From NCBI GenBank assembly GCA_002338565.1, contig DDIN01000013.1, positions 1 to 64,000 on the forward strand: a stretch of DNA of 64,000 bases. Direction: 5' to 3'. A program made the translations under genes and the position numbers. The notes beneath the pieces were generated by a model that had not been told where the DNA came from, ran no database searches, and was given only the letters and a program-made list of their open reading frames with translations. The first letter of the stretch is position 1; each line of letters begins with the position of its first letter. Below, piece by piece: positions 53,485-62,876 of the stretch. Source of the DNA: Hyphomonadaceae bacterium UBA1849 (lineage in GTDB: Bacteria; Pseudomonadota; Alphaproteobacteria; Caulobacterales; Hyphomonadaceae).

Positions 53485-54231
53485 CTACGTCAGAATTTCG
53501 GAATTCGGTAAAGTCACCACAAAGACTGATGCGGGCTTGTCTGCGCCCGCGCCTGACTGGCGTTCCAGCGTCAGATCACCGCCATGGAGGCGTGCAATAC
53601 GGCGCGCCAATGGCAATCCAAGCCCGCCAACAGGCTTGTCCTCTTCTTCGCGCTTACGGCCCTTCTGGAACATATCGAAGATGATCTTTTCATAACCGTC
53701 CGGAATGCCCGGACCGTTGTCTCTGATCTCGATATGTGTGTCCTGCTCGCCGCGATAGACATCAACGCGAACTGTAAGGTCCTGATCCTTCGGCGTGTGA
53801 ACCAAAGCATTCTCGAACAGGTGTACAAACATTTCCTGGATGCGGACATCATGCCCGATACAGGCTTCATCCCCGCGATAGTCGAGCACGGCATTGCTGC
53901 GCTCTTCAGACATCATCGCACGCTCGAAAGCCGAGGCCGCAAGCTTTTTCAGATTTAATTCTGAAGGCTCGTCCAGACCTCGCCCGAGACGTGCATACGT
54001 CACGATGCCATCAAGCATCTCGGACACGCGCGAAACACTGTCTTTTACAATATCAAAATGCGCTGCAGCCTGCGTGGTGTTCCCCGCTTCCAGCTCGCGT
54101 TCATAGAATTCAAGAAACTGACCAATGTGTCGAACCGGTGTTCTCACATCATGAGCTATGACAGAAGCCAGCTCTGCAAGCAGAGCGGTGGAGTCTGCCT
54201 GGTCATGTTCAAAGGATACTCGTTTAGGCAC
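53485..54231 (-). CDS. Soluble orphan histidine kinase
   Basis: 248 residues, GTG start with GGGGAA at good spacing. No sensor or membrane part: it begins almost at the dimerisation helix with H27 (VIAHDVRTPVRHIGQFLEF), then the ATPase domain with N box ENALVHTP, G1 DNGPGIPDGYE and G2 GGLGLPLARRIARLHGG. As a cytosolic kinase divergent from a receiver-pseudokinase gene (306 bases between), the two are likely partners. Confidence 0.9.
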   Translation of the reverse strand: MPKRVSFEHDQADSTALLAELASVIAHDVRTPVRHIGQFLEFYERELEAGNTTQAAAHFDIVKDSVSRVSEMLDGIVTYARLGRGLDEPSELNLKKLAASAFERAMMSEERSNAVLDYRGDEACIGHDVRIQEMFVHLFENALVHTPKDQDLTVRVDVYRGEQDTHIEIRDNGPGIPDGYEKIIFDMFQKGRKREEEDKPVGGLGLPLARRIARLHGGDLTLERQSGAGADKPASVFVVTLPNSEILT

Positions 54232-54537
54232 TTATTCCCCACCCCGGGTTCAATGTAGTCAAGTTAACGCGAAGGTCCCCTCCGCCTTTAAAAAATCAAT
54301 ATCTGAAATCAGCATACAAAACGTTCAAAGAACCTTAAGGCTGCATTGAGTCTCTCAAGTTTCGCAAGAAAAATGCACGAATCACTTCTCTATTACATGT
54401 GCTCTTCCGGCAGTTCTTCGGGCTTTAACAGTCATGGTGACAGTTAAGCTCTGTAAAGTCTGTGGAAGAATTATCCTAAGTTATTGCAGGTTTGTATATT
54501 TAACAGTATCTTGGACTTGTACTATCTGAGTCTAAAC
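54232..54537. other. Divergent upstream region of kinase and receiver genes
   Basis: About 300 bases, AT-rich toward the right. I see no sigma-54 element or full CtrA box. A few GANTC sites occur (for example GAGTC near 54347 and GAATC near 54374). Confidence 0.5.
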
Positions 54538-55548
54538 ATGCGCATCCACTATGTAGAAGATAACGCGCTCGACGCGAAAATCCTGACCGAAATGGTTGGG
54601 GAAGAGCGCGATATTCAGCTCAATATCAGCGAACGCATTGAAGACTTTCAGCGCCTGTCACAACTTGGTCCAGCCGATTTTGTATTGCTGGATGTGCGAC
54701 GGCCAGATGCCATTTCCATCGAAGATGATATCAAGCGCGTCCGTGAATTCACCGACGCGCCAATCGTATTTGTTACCTCTGACGACGCCGAGAACATGCG
54801 TCAGGAAGCTGTCTCCAGCGGCGCAGAAGCCGTTATCGATAAGATCGACCTGAGTTCGAAGCTACTGAAGCAGATTCTCGCCAACTCGAAATGGCGCCGC
54901 AAAGCACCCGACCAGCCCGCAGAAGGCAAGGTCAGCTCGCGGGATATCAAACGATCTGTCGAATCGCTCAGAGGTCCGTTCTCCTACATTGAACTCAGTC
55001 TTCAGACGCTTCTGGAAACAATGGAAGATTCCGGCCGCTCCAGCACGGCCGATTATGTCGCCCACCTTCTGGAAACCGTGCGCGCCATTCGCGCCTATTC
55101 AGAAGACGATCTCTCTCAGGCGACACGCACACCGATTCACGAGCTACTGCTTGAAACGGCAGAGCGCGTGTCCAGCACTGCCCAATCGAAACAGGTGAAT
55201 CTTGTCTTCGAGACAGAGACGTCCTGGTTCACGCAAATTGGCTCTCGCCCGCTCGCGACACTTGGCATCCAGCACCTCGTTGCGGGCATTCTGCGAGCCT
55301 GCGAGAAAGGTGACCGCGTTTCCATTCGCTCAGAACGTCATGAAGACGGTATTGCGCTGAATATTTTTGTCAGCAGGGCAGTCATTCCGTCGAAGGAAGC
55401 CTTGTTCGATCTGACGAAAGCAGCGCCATCGCTTGGGCTGGATTCAAAAGCGTCCCTGCAACTGGGCCTGACCCTGCTTTCAGTGCCACCTGAACAGGTC
55501 GATGTTCACGTGCACAATGGCAATCTGTTCCTGAAATTAATCGTTTAG
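54538..55548 (+). CDS. Receiver domain fused to a degenerate histidine-kinase-like domain
   Basis: 336 residues from the ATG at 54538. Receiver (1-120) with acidic E7-D8, phospho-acceptor D52 (LLDVRRPD), T80 and K102, so phosphorylation should be possible. A linker leads to a dimerisation-helix-like region (about 135-190, SLRGPFSYIELSLQTLLET) in which the usual H-E-x-R-x-P motif lacks the His. The last about 150 residues have an ATPase-like outline without visible N, G1 or G2 boxes. This resembles the ChpT type of phosphotransfer fold, but no phospho-accepting His is evident. It ends overlapping fliJ by four bases and faces an orphan kinase. Confidence 0.7.
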   Translation: MRIHYVEDNALDAKILTEMVGEERDIQLNISERIEDFQRLSQLGPADFVLLDVRRPDAISIEDDIKRVREFTDAPIVFVTSDDAENMRQEAVSSGAEAVIDKIDLSSKLLKQILANSKWRRKAPDQPAEGKVSSRDIKRSVESLRGPFSYIELSLQTLLETMEDSGRSSTADYVAHLLETVRAIRAYSEDDLSQATRTPIHELLLETAERVSSTAQSKQVNLVFETETSWFTQIGSRPLATLGIQHLVAGILRACEKGDRVSIRSERHEDGIALNIFVSRAVIPSKEALFDLTKAAPSLGLDSKASLQLGLTLLSVPPEQVDVHVHNGNLFLKLIV

Positions 55549-55961
55549 CCCTGGCGGCCAAACATTTGCGAACTGCGTTCGTCAAAAGCTGCCTGTTCGC
55601 GCTTTTGAATTTCCTGACGCTCCCGAAGCTTGTGTTGCTCAAGCAATTGCTCAAGTCGTTTGAGTTCAGCGAAGGCGCGGTTGATCGCCTTCTGGCAGTC
55701 CAAATGAGCCTGATCGGCAAGCTTGAGCGCTTCATCCAGATTAACTTTGCGGAGCTTTTGACGATCCAGAAATGCCGCAAACCCGAGTCCAGCCATTGGC
55801 GAGCCGTCGAACATGGATGCCTCGGCTTCGATGCTGGCTTCGCACGATGCCATCTCCGCAAGGATTTCATTCCGCGTTTCCAGAGCGCGACGCATCTCAA
55901 TTGCGAGGGCGTCGACGTCCTTCTGGGCACGTTTGATCAGAGTTTCGAGCGTCTTACTCAT
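55545..55961 (-). CDS. fliJ: Flagellar export protein FliJ
   Basis: 138 residues forming one long coiled coil (LETLIKRAQKDVDALAIEMRRALETRNEILAEM in register, then LDEALKLADQAHLDCQKAINRAFAELKRLEQLLEQHK), as in FliJ, the stalk of the flagellar type III ATPase. Overlaps fliI by four bases (ATGA), the usual pair. Family assignment rests on length, coiled coil and position. Confidence 0.88.
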   Translation of the reverse strand: MSKTLETLIKRAQKDVDALAIEMRRALETRNEILAEMASCEASIEAEASMFDGSPMAGLGFAAFLDRQKLRKVNLDEALKLADQAHLDCQKAINRAFAELKRLEQLLEQHKLRERQEIQKREQAAFDERSSQMFGRQG

Positions 55962-57274
55962 GCGCTGGCATCATAGATCTGGCGGAGCGCATCAAATACG
56001 GCGTCTGGCGCTGTCGGGTCTGACTGGCTTTGTGTCAGGAACTCATTCAGTCCCTCATTCAGACGGATAGCACGATCCGTCTCAGGGTCGGCGCCCAGCG
56101 CATACGCCCCGATCCGGATCAACTCTTCCATATCTGAATATGTCGAGATGAGGCGGCGTACATTGCGCACTAGCTCAGCCTCTTCCGGTCCGTGCAGCTG
56201 GGATGCAAGACGCGAAAGCGATTTCAGAATGTCGACCGCCGGATAACGCCCGCGCTCACCGATATGACGCGACATAACAATGTGACCGTCGAGAATACCG
56301 CGCACAGCATCAGCGACGGGCTCGTTATGGTCGTCACCATCGACAAGAACAGTAAAGAGGCCCGTTATGGAACCTGATCCCTGTTTACCAGGGCCGGCAC
56401 GTTCAAGCAGCTTTGGAAGTTCTGCGAATACAGATGGAGTGTAACCGCGCGTCGTAGGCGGCTCGCCTGCGGCGAGACCAATCTCGCGCTGCGCCATGGC
56501 AAATCGCGTCACGCTATCAAGAAGACAGAGCACTTGCCTGCCCTGATCACGGAAGTACTCGGCGACAGCAAGCGCAGACATTGCCGCCCGCTTACGCGCT
56601 GGCGCAGGGGCATCAGATGTCGCCGTGACGATAACAGAACGGGCAAGCCCTTCCGGACCGAGCGCATCCTCAACAAACTCGCGAACTTCCCTGCCCCGCT
56701 CACCGATCAGACCGATCACAATCACATCTGCATCAGCGCCTTTGGCCAGCATGCCCATCAAAGTAGACTTACCGACACCGGAGCCGGCGAAGAGGCCAAG
56801 GCGCTGTCCCTGACCGCACGGCGTGAACAAATCCATGACGCGGACGCCGAGATGCAGGCGTTCTTCAATGCGTGAGCGCGTATGTGCAGAGGGCGGCGGC
56901 GCATCTACAGGCTTGGCATAAGGGCCATGAGGCAATTCCGGGCCACCATCCATCGGCAGGCCGAACGGATCAACGACGCGGCCGAGCCACTTATCGGACG
57001 GGTATAGAACGGCAGGTTCTGTCTGGAAGAACACTTTAGCGCCGGGATAAACTGCCTGGCTTTCTTCGCAGGCGAGCAACACAGCCAGCTCACCGCGAAA
57101 GCCTACAATCTCCGCGAGCGGGCCATCTGACGCTCCAATATGCGCGAGCGCGCCGATGCGTAATGCCGTTCGAGGCCCACTTGCCTCAATACGCAGCCCT
57201 TCAAGAGCTTCAACGCGACCGGTCAGCTGAATAGCCGAAGCGCGTTTAACGTCCCGAATGAGGTCCTGAAGCAT
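55958..57274 (-). CDS. fliI: Flagellar export ATPase FliI
   Basis: 438 residues, F1-beta-like ATPase powering flagellar protein export. Walker A GLFAGSGVGKSTLMGML, then VIVIGLIGERGREVREFVED, CLLDSVTRFAMAQREIGLA, and the signature GEPPTTRGYTPSVFAELPKLLERAG. Start at 57274. A perfect CtrA box lies 58-72 bases upstream, a position fit for control of an early flagellar gene. Confidence 0.97.
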   Translation of the reverse strand: MLQDLIRDVKRASAIQLTGRVEALEGLRIEASGPRTALRIGALAHIGASDGPLAEIVGFRGELAVLLACEESQAVYPGAKVFFQTEPAVLYPSDKWLGRVVDPFGLPMDGGPELPHGPYAKPVDAPPPSAHTRSRIEERLHLGVRVMDLFTPCGQGQRLGLFAGSGVGKSTLMGMLAKGADADVIVIGLIGERGREVREFVEDALGPEGLARSVIVTATSDAPAPARKRAAMSALAVAEYFRDQGRQVLCLLDSVTRFAMAQREIGLAAGEPPTTRGYTPSVFAELPKLLERAGPGKQGSGSITGLFTVLVDGDDHNEPVADAVRGILDGHIVMSRHIGERGRYPAVDILKSLSRLASQLHGPEEAELVRNVRRLISTYSDMEELIRIGAYALGADPETDRAIRLNEGLNEFLTQSQSDPTAPDAVFDALRQIYDASA

Positions 57275-57706
57275 AATATCGCTACAATCAGAGTGAGGGT
57301 GAAAGTTTCCTCAGAGAGTCGTCCTATGCGCTTAAGCATTCGTTAAGAGCGCGGCCCGTTTTGTTCATTCATTAATGAGGCGAATGTTTGTTTTCCCCGT
57401 GAAGCACGGCGCCATCTGGTAACGAACCCGGCCCAACTCGTTAACAAAGTGCCAAGAAAAAGAGTCAAATTTCGTTGGGTATTGCCTGAAAATGAGAATC
57501 AGGGAGTCTTTGTCCACAGGCTTCTCGAATCTCAAAAACCCCGTAAATGCTGGGGTTAACGCATCAAAATGACGGATTAGAAATCTTCGTTAAAATTTTT
57601 GATGCGAAAAGGAGTTCGCGTTAACCATTTCGCAACCCGACAACTGTTTACCTATAGGCGAAGACCGCCAACGCGTTACACTGTTAGTGATTCGGGAGAC
57701 GACTTG
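57275..57706. other. Shared regulatory region between fliI and ctrA
   Basis: 432 bases without a gene. It contains the CtrA box (57332-57346) and six GANTC sites at 57316, 57462, 57496, 57504, 57527 and 57689, the last only 14 bases before the ctrA start codon. Confidence 0.8.
57332..57346. promoter_or_regulatory. CtrA-binding box
   Basis: A perfect TTAA-GCATTCG-TTAA match to the CtrA consensus, 58 bases upstream of the fliI start and 360 upstream of ctrA. CtrA activates early flagellar genes and its own promoter in Caulobacter. Confidence 0.8.
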
Positions 57707-58420
57707 ATGCGCGTACTATTGATTGAAGACGACCACGCAGTCGCTCGCAGCATCGAGCTGATGCTCAAAGCAGCTGGGTTCAACATCTACCAGACGGACC
57801 TTGGCGAAGAGGGCGTCGATCTTGGTAAGGTGTACGAGTATGACATCATCATTCTCGACCTTTCACTTCCAGATATCTCAGGCTTTGATGTTCTCAAGCA
57901 GCTCCGCATGAGCCGCGTGAACACACCAGTTCTGATCCTCTCCGGTAACCCGGACATTGAGGCGAAAGTCAAAACGCTCGGTTACGGCGCTGACGACTAC
58001 CTCACAAAACCTTTCAACAAAGACGAACTGATCGCTCGTATCACTGCGATCGTCCGCCGCTCTAAAGGTCACGCTGAAAGCGTTATCCGCACTGGCGAGA
58101 TCGTTGTGAACCTCGACGCTAAGACTGTTGAAGTTGGCCAGCAGCGTGTTCACCTCACCGGTAAAGAATACCAGATGTTCGAGCTTCTTTCCCTGCGTAA
58201 GGGTACGACGCTCACCAAGGAAATGTTCCTCAACCACCTCTATGGCGGTATGGACGAGCCTGAACTGAAGATCATCGACGTCTTCATCTGTAAGCTCCGC
58301 AAGAAGCTTCAGCAGGCCACCAAGGGCAACCACTACATCGAGACTGTCTGGGGCCGTGGTTACGTTCTTCGTGATCCTTCTCCAAACGCTCAACAGCTTC
58401 GCGACGAAGAAGCCGCTTAA
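57707..58420 (+). CDS. ctrA: Cell-cycle response regulator CtrA
   Basis: 237 residues from the ATG at 57707 (RBS GGGAG); earlier in-frame starts are non-conserved. Receiver domain with E7-D8-D9 and the phospho-acceptor D51 (IIILDLSLPD), K104-region YLTKPF, then an OmpR-type winged-helix domain (about 125-230) with KEYQMFELLSLRKGTTLTKEMFL and IIDVFICKLRKKL. These match CtrA almost residue for residue in conserved stretches. Master regulator of cell cycle and flagellar genes. The C-terminus ends LRDEEAA; Caulobacter CtrA has a C-terminal Ala-Ala needed for ClpXP, also present here. Confidence 0.98.
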   Translation: MRVLLIEDDHAVARSIELMLKAAGFNIYQTDLGEEGVDLGKVYEYDIIILDLSLPDISGFDVLKQLRMSRVNTPVLILSGNPDIEAKVKTLGYGADDYLTKPFNKDELIARITAIVRRSKGHAESVIRTGEIVVNLDAKTVEVGQQRVHLTGKEYQMFELLSLRKGTTLTKEMFLNHLYGGMDEPELKIIDVFICKLRKKLQQATKGNHYIETVWGRGYVLRDPSPNAQQLRDEEAA

Positions 58421-58444
58421 GGCCTTCACGCAACTGAAAAAGAG

Positions 58445-58472
58445 AACGGCGCCCTTGGGCGCCGTTTTTTTT
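58445..58472 (+). terminator. Terminator of ctrA
   Basis: Arms AACGGCGC and GCGCCGTT with a short CCTTGG centre, followed by eight T. Confidence 0.95.
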
Positions 58473-58524
58473 ATGCCCTTCCCCATGAAAGCGTAATTTC
58501 AACCCTCGCCCCATAAACGCAATT

Positions 58525-58543
58525 GACAATCATTCTCATTATC
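58525..58543. promoter_or_regulatory. Fur box upstream of the siderophore receptor gene
   Basis: A 19-base GA-AAT-ATT-TCATTATC-type element (GACAATCATTCTCATTATC), close to the GATAATGATAATCATTATC Fur consensus, followed at 58557-58572 by a second partial match (TTATTGATAATGACTC). Predicts iron-dependent repression of the receptor operon. Confidence 0.75.
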
Positions 58544-58593
58544 AATATCGGACCCTTATTGATAATGACTCGCAATTGCGTCAGGGGAAATCC

Positions 58594-60753
58594 ATGTCAC
58601 TTTCGAAATCAGGTTACAGCGCCGGGGTCATCGCGCTGCTGACCGCTCTCAGCTTCACACCACAAGCCTTCGCGCAAGCCGCGTCCGGCGAACCAGCCGA
58701 TGCAGAAAGCCGCCAGGAGACGATCATTGTTGCAGGCGAAGTCGATGCATTTGGCGCCACCAAAACAGATACGCCCATTACCGAAACCGCTCGCTCTGTT
58801 TCGATCGAACCTGCGGACGTATTCATCGAACGTGGCGCACTCAATCTGTCCCAGACAGTGTCTTACGTATCAGGCGTAACAGCTGAGACATACGGCTTCT
58901 CCACTAGAGGCGACTGGGTCACATCCCGCGGCCTCTCTATTCCGCGCTACCGCGACTCCATTCAGGAGCTTTTCGGCAGCTATAACACCACGCGCGTCGA
59001 ACCGTGGACGGTGGAACAGGTCGAAGTGCTGCGCGGCCCTGCATCCGTACTTTACGGACAGGGATCACCGGGCGGTCTTCTGAACGTTGTGTCCAAAACG
59101 CCCCGTGAAGATTTTGGTGGCTTCCTCGTAGCAGAACTTGGAAACTTTGACCGCTATCAGCTGGCTGGCGACATCACTGGGTCGGTTGCAGGAACAGACG
59201 GCCAGCTGCTCTTCCGAATGGTGGGCTTGTATCGAAACACCGGCTCTCAGGTCGATTATGTCGACGAAGAAACAGGCGTTTTCATGCCCTCCCTCACCTG
59301 GCTGCCATCGCCTGATACAAGGCTGACTTTGATCGGCGTCCATCAGGACACAAAAGGCGACGTCGCTGCCCAGTTCATCCCGGTGGAAGGCACGCTCTTC
59401 CCTCATAACGTCACCGGCGAGTATATCGATCAGGACGTCTATGCAGGCGAACCGGGCTTCAACTTCTTCGATACCAAGTCCGACCAGATCACGCTTCTGG
59501 GCGAGCATCGCATCAACGAATACTGGCGCCTTGAGGGTACCGCACTCTGGCGCTCCGGCGAGGCAGCATACCAACAGGCCTGGCCAACTTTTACTGGCGC
59601 GGGTCAAAGCCGCTACCTGAACCAGTATCTAGGCGTTCCCCTCGTCACCGAAACAACCGTTGCACGTACATTCTACGCAGCTGACAACACATCTGAACAA
59701 TACGCCGCTGACCTGCGCGCCAAGTCTGATTTCTCTACAGGCCCGCTAGAGCACAACCTGCTTCTGGGCGTGCAGTATCAGGATGTCGAAACCGACAATA
59801 ACACAGCCTACTTTTTTGGTGGCGGCGTTCTGTCAGGTGACTTTTCTTACGTCTTCGACCTCGCCAATCCGGTTTACGGAAACTATCCGGACCATGCTGT
59901 TCTGGACGCTATCTACACGGATGGAACGCCCCAGCAGGTAGAGGATCTCGGTCTGTATGTCTCCGACCAGATTTCCTACGAAAACTGGCGGTTCACCCTC
60001 GGTCTTCGCTATGATGAGATTGAGAGCAATACTGGCGCGGCAACACAATCTGACGACGCAATCTCAACCAGCGTAGGCGTGCTCTACCAATTCGAGAACG
60101 GCCTGTCGCCCTACGCAAGCTATTCGGAAAGCTTCGAACCCGTCATCGGTACAGACCTGAATGGCAACCAGTTCGAGCCCGAAGAAGCCCGCCAGTATGA
60201 AGTCGGCCTCAAATACGAACCGACAAACTTCCCGGGTCTGGTCACACTCGCCTATTACGACATCGAGATCAGCAATCTGCCAAACCCGAACTCGCTACCA
60301 GGAAATGCAGGTCAGCAACAGGGCATCTCGACCTTGCGCGGCGTCGAACTGGAAGGCCGTCTGCAACTCGACAATGTCTTCCTGCAGTTTGCAGCGTCAA
60401 CAATCGATGCCGAAGACCCGAACGGCTTCCGCCTGTCAGGCCAGCCTGACAGCACAGCCTCAACATGGGTCACATGGCGTCCGGAAGGCGCATGGGATGG
60501 CTTCCGCGTCGGTGGCGGTATTCGCTATGTTGGCGAAAGCGTGTCCGAGACAGCGACCGTCAGATACGACACACCGTCCTATACGCTTGGCGATCTGATG
60601 ATCGGTTACGAATGGGATCAGTGGGACTTCCAGATCAACGCACGCAATATTGCCGATGAAGTGTATCTGACCTCGTGTCTGACACGCGGCGACTGCTTCC
60701 CGGGTCTGAGACGCACGGTGGTCGCCCGACTTTCCTATGAGTTCGGCTCATGA
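58594..60753 (+). CDS. TonB-dependent siderophore receptor
   Basis: 719 residues from the ATG at 58594 (AGGGGAAA upstream). Signal peptide (about 1-27, QAFAQA), TonB-box-like ETIIVAGE, plug (about 60-180) with SVSIEPADVFIERGALNLSQ, GVTAETYGFSTRGDW, VEQVEVLRGPASVLYGQGSPGGLLNVVSK, and a beta-barrel ending in Phe (LSYEFGS with the aromatic at -3). This is the FhuA/FpvA-type ferrisiderophore class. Preceded by Fur boxes and followed by two membrane proteins in the same operon. Confidence 0.96.
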   Translation: MSLSKSGYSAGVIALLTALSFTPQAFAQAASGEPADAESRQETIIVAGEVDAFGATKTDTPITETARSVSIEPADVFIERGALNLSQTVSYVSGVTAETYGFSTRGDWVTSRGLSIPRYRDSIQELFGSYNTTRVEPWTVEQVEVLRGPASVLYGQGSPGGLLNVVSKTPREDFGGFLVAELGNFDRYQLAGDITGSVAGTDGQLLFRMVGLYRNTGSQVDYVDEETGVFMPSLTWLPSPDTRLTLIGVHQDTKGDVAAQFIPVEGTLFPHNVTGEYIDQDVYAGEPGFNFFDTKSDQITLLGEHRINEYWRLEGTALWRSGEAAYQQAWPTFTGAGQSRYLNQYLGVPLVTETTVARTFYAADNTSEQYAADLRAKSDFSTGPLEHNLLLGVQYQDVETDNNTAYFFGGGVLSGDFSYVFDLANPVYGNYPDHAVLDAIYTDGTPQQVEDLGLYVSDQISYENWRFTLGLRYDEIESNTGAATQSDDAISTSVGVLYQFENGLSPYASYSESFEPVIGTDLNGNQFEPEEARQYEVGLKYEPTNFPGLVTLAYYDIEISNLPNPNSLPGNAGQQQGISTLRGVELEGRLQLDNVFLQFAASTIDAEDPNGFRLSGQPDSTASTWVTWRPEGAWDGFRVGGGIRYVGESVSETATVRYDTPSYTLGDLMIGYEWDQWDFQINARNIADEVYLTSCLTRGDCFPGLRRTVVARLSYEFGS

Positions 60754-61328
60754 TCCAGCCAGCTGTCATAACAGCCGGGTTGAGCCTTGCCGCGATAGCG
60801 GCAGGGCTTTTCCTGCTTTTCTACGCATGGAAACACAGGTCTCAACCTGTTGCTCTCGGTGCAGGTTGGGCGCTGATCGCAGCGTCATTGATTGCGGCGT
60901 TTATAGCCAATGCAGATCGCGGCGTAGCCCAGATCATCGTGATCGCAATGTGCCTGACGGGCGTGTTCTTAGCCGCCAGTCTCCGGTCTGGCCTTCCGCG
61001 AGCTGATTACGCGGCTGGACGAAACAGGAAAGCGGATACGTCACCAGCACCTTCCTCTCCTGTTCGTAAAAACCTGGCGCGGGTCTGGACCTTCATCCTG
61101 ACAGGACCAGTCGCCGGTATCATCGCGCTCTTCGCAGCAGCAACCATGTTCCGCGTGATCCACCGAACGCCGGACCAGGTCGCCACACATGGCGTGCTCG
61201 CGATCATCACCGCCGTCGTCCTCTGGGGCGTGATCAGCGTGCTTTTACTCATGGAAACAAGGCCTATGCGTCGCACACTCTTTGCTGTTTCCGGCGCAGC
61301 TATATTCGCCATCACGGCGTGGATCTGA
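60750..61328 (+). CDS. Hypothetical six-helix membrane protein of the siderophore operon
   Basis: 192 residues with about six hydrophobic segments (3-25, 33-52, 58-80, 110-132, 145-167, 172-191) and a basic central loop (about 80-108). Overlaps the receptor stop by four bases (ATGA), so expression is coupled to it. Small multi-helix proteins often sit between ferrisiderophore receptors and PepSY-TM proteins; I cannot name this family with confidence. Confidence 0.75.
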   Translation: MIQPAVITAGLSLAAIAAGLFLLFYAWKHRSQPVALGAGWALIAASLIAAFIANADRGVAQIIVIAMCLTGVFLAASLRSGLPRADYAAGRNRKADTSPAPSSPVRKNLARVWTFILTGPVAGIIALFAAATMFRVIHRTPDQVATHGVLAIITAVVLWGVISVLLLMETRPMRRTLFAVSGAAIFAITAWI

Positions 61329-61339
61329 TGGGGTAAATC

Positions 61340-62824
61340 ATGAAACAGTCACTTTGGCCGCGCGCATCGAATAAACTGGTCGAACAATCGCTTAGCGCGC
61401 ACAGCGTTATGGGGCTGGTGATCAGCGCCATTCTCTATATTGTTTGCCTTAGCGGAACCGTCGCCGTGCTTGAAGACGAGTTTGGCTGGTGGGAAGCTGC
61501 ACAGACGCCTGCTGTTCAAACGGTAACGCCACACGCGGCACAAACCGCGGCCGAGAATGTTCTCGCAGCTCAGCCAGATACAAGTCATGTATATCTCTAC
61601 CTTCCGCGCGAGAACTGGCCGCGCTTCGTCATTGGCGGAGATGATGGCGTTGAGGCCGCAGGCTCAAACGGCGAAGTTGTGGGCGCTTATGAAACGGCAT
61701 GGAACAGCTTTCTGATTCACCTGCACTACTATCTGAATCTTCCCGAACAGTTCGGAATGATACTAGTCGCCATCTTCGGTGTGATGATGATTGCCATGTC
61801 GATTTCGGGCCTGCTCGCGCATCCGCGTATTTTTCGGGATGCCTTCCGTCTGAAAACGTCCGGGCAACAACGTCTTGTTCAGGCCGACCTGCACAATCGC
61901 CTCAGCGTCTGGACCTTGCCATTCAATCTTATCGTCGCAGGCACCGGCGCTGTCATCGGACTGTTCGTTGTCGTCGCACTGGTTCTCGCTCAGACAAGCT
62001 TTGACGGCGACACAAGAGCATTATCCGAAGCGATATTCGGGGATGAACCGGCAGCGAACTCAGCACCGGCGCGGCTTGCGGATGTTGAAACAGCGCTCGT
62101 AAACTTCGAAAGAGAAGTCCCCGGCGTCGAGCCCTTCCTCATAATCGTGCATGATCCGGGCACGGCTGGACAGCACATCGATATTCAGGCCGAGCATTCC
62201 GACAGGCTTATCTATGGTGAAGCTTACCAGTTTGACGGCGACGGCACATATCTAGGCCATGCCGGCTTCAGTGACGGTTCAGCCGGTCGTCAGATTGCCT
62301 ACTCCGTTTACCGGCTGCATTTCGGCGATTTTGGCGGAACAGCTATGAAGATAGCCTATCTGTTCCTTGGTGCATTGCTCTGCTTCATCGTCGCGACAGG
62401 ACTGAACATCTATTTCCTGAAGTCGGCAGAGAAAGGTCAACCAAAGCAAAAACTGGCCGCGGCATGGAGTGCATGTGTTTGGGGCGCACCCGCTCTGCTA
62501 GCGCTGACCTTGCTGCTCAGCCTCGTTGGACTTGGCGAATACCTTATGAGCTGGGTGTTCTGGGCAGGTCTGACCGCTTTGTCGGCTGCCCTTCCATTCG
62601 TTGCAGATGCGGGCCGTATTGGCTTTCTACTGCGGCGCGCGACCGGCGCTGTGCTCATTCTAGCTGGCATACTGCATCAGATCATGTTCTTTAACGTCGC
62701 GTCTGACACGACATTTGCCGTCCTGAATGCATGTCTGATTGTTCTGGGCGTAGCACTCGTCGCCGGTCCGTTCTGGATCAAACAAGCACCGGCGAAGCAA
62801 ACGCAAAGCGTGCTGAACAACTAA
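61340..62824 (+). CDS. PepSY-associated transmembrane protein (siderophore-iron reductase type)
   Basis: 494 residues. Opening SAHSVMGLVISAILYIVCLSGTVAVLEDEF and VDLH-type HNRLSVWTLPFNLIVAGTGAVIGL are typical of the PepSY_TM family; the conserved His residues (HSVMG, HLHYYL, HNRLS, RLHFGDFGG) may bind haem. About eight membrane helices in total, including a C-terminal set (about 365-480). Family members help reduce or release iron from imported siderophores at the inner membrane. Third gene of the Fur-box operon. Confidence 0.9.
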   Translation: MKQSLWPRASNKLVEQSLSAHSVMGLVISAILYIVCLSGTVAVLEDEFGWWEAAQTPAVQTVTPHAAQTAAENVLAAQPDTSHVYLYLPRENWPRFVIGGDDGVEAAGSNGEVVGAYETAWNSFLIHLHYYLNLPEQFGMILVAIFGVMMIAMSISGLLAHPRIFRDAFRLKTSGQQRLVQADLHNRLSVWTLPFNLIVAGTGAVIGLFVVVALVLAQTSFDGDTRALSEAIFGDEPAANSAPARLADVETALVNFEREVPGVEPFLIIVHDPGTAGQHIDIQAEHSDRLIYGEAYQFDGDGTYLGHAGFSDGSAGRQIAYSVYRLHFGDFGGTAMKIAYLFLGALLCFIVATGLNIYFLKSAEKGQPKQKLAAAWSACVWGAPALLALTLLLSLVGLGEYLMSWVFWAGLTALSAALPFVADAGRIGFLLRRATGAVLILAGILHQIMFFNVASDTTFAVLNACLIVLGVALVAGPFWIKQAPAKQTQSVLNN

Positions 62825-62833
62825 CGCCCACAC

Positions 62834-62876
62834 CGAAAAGCAGGTGCCTCAGCTCGTCTGTTGCGCCTGCTTTTCG
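62834..62876. terminator. Bidirectional terminator overlapping the acyltransferase 3' end
   Basis: A fourteen-pair stem with one G-T pair (62834-62847 with 62863-62876). It ends both the siderophore operon and, on the other strand, the acyltransferase transcript; its right arm lies within the last codons of the latter. Confidence 0.75.
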
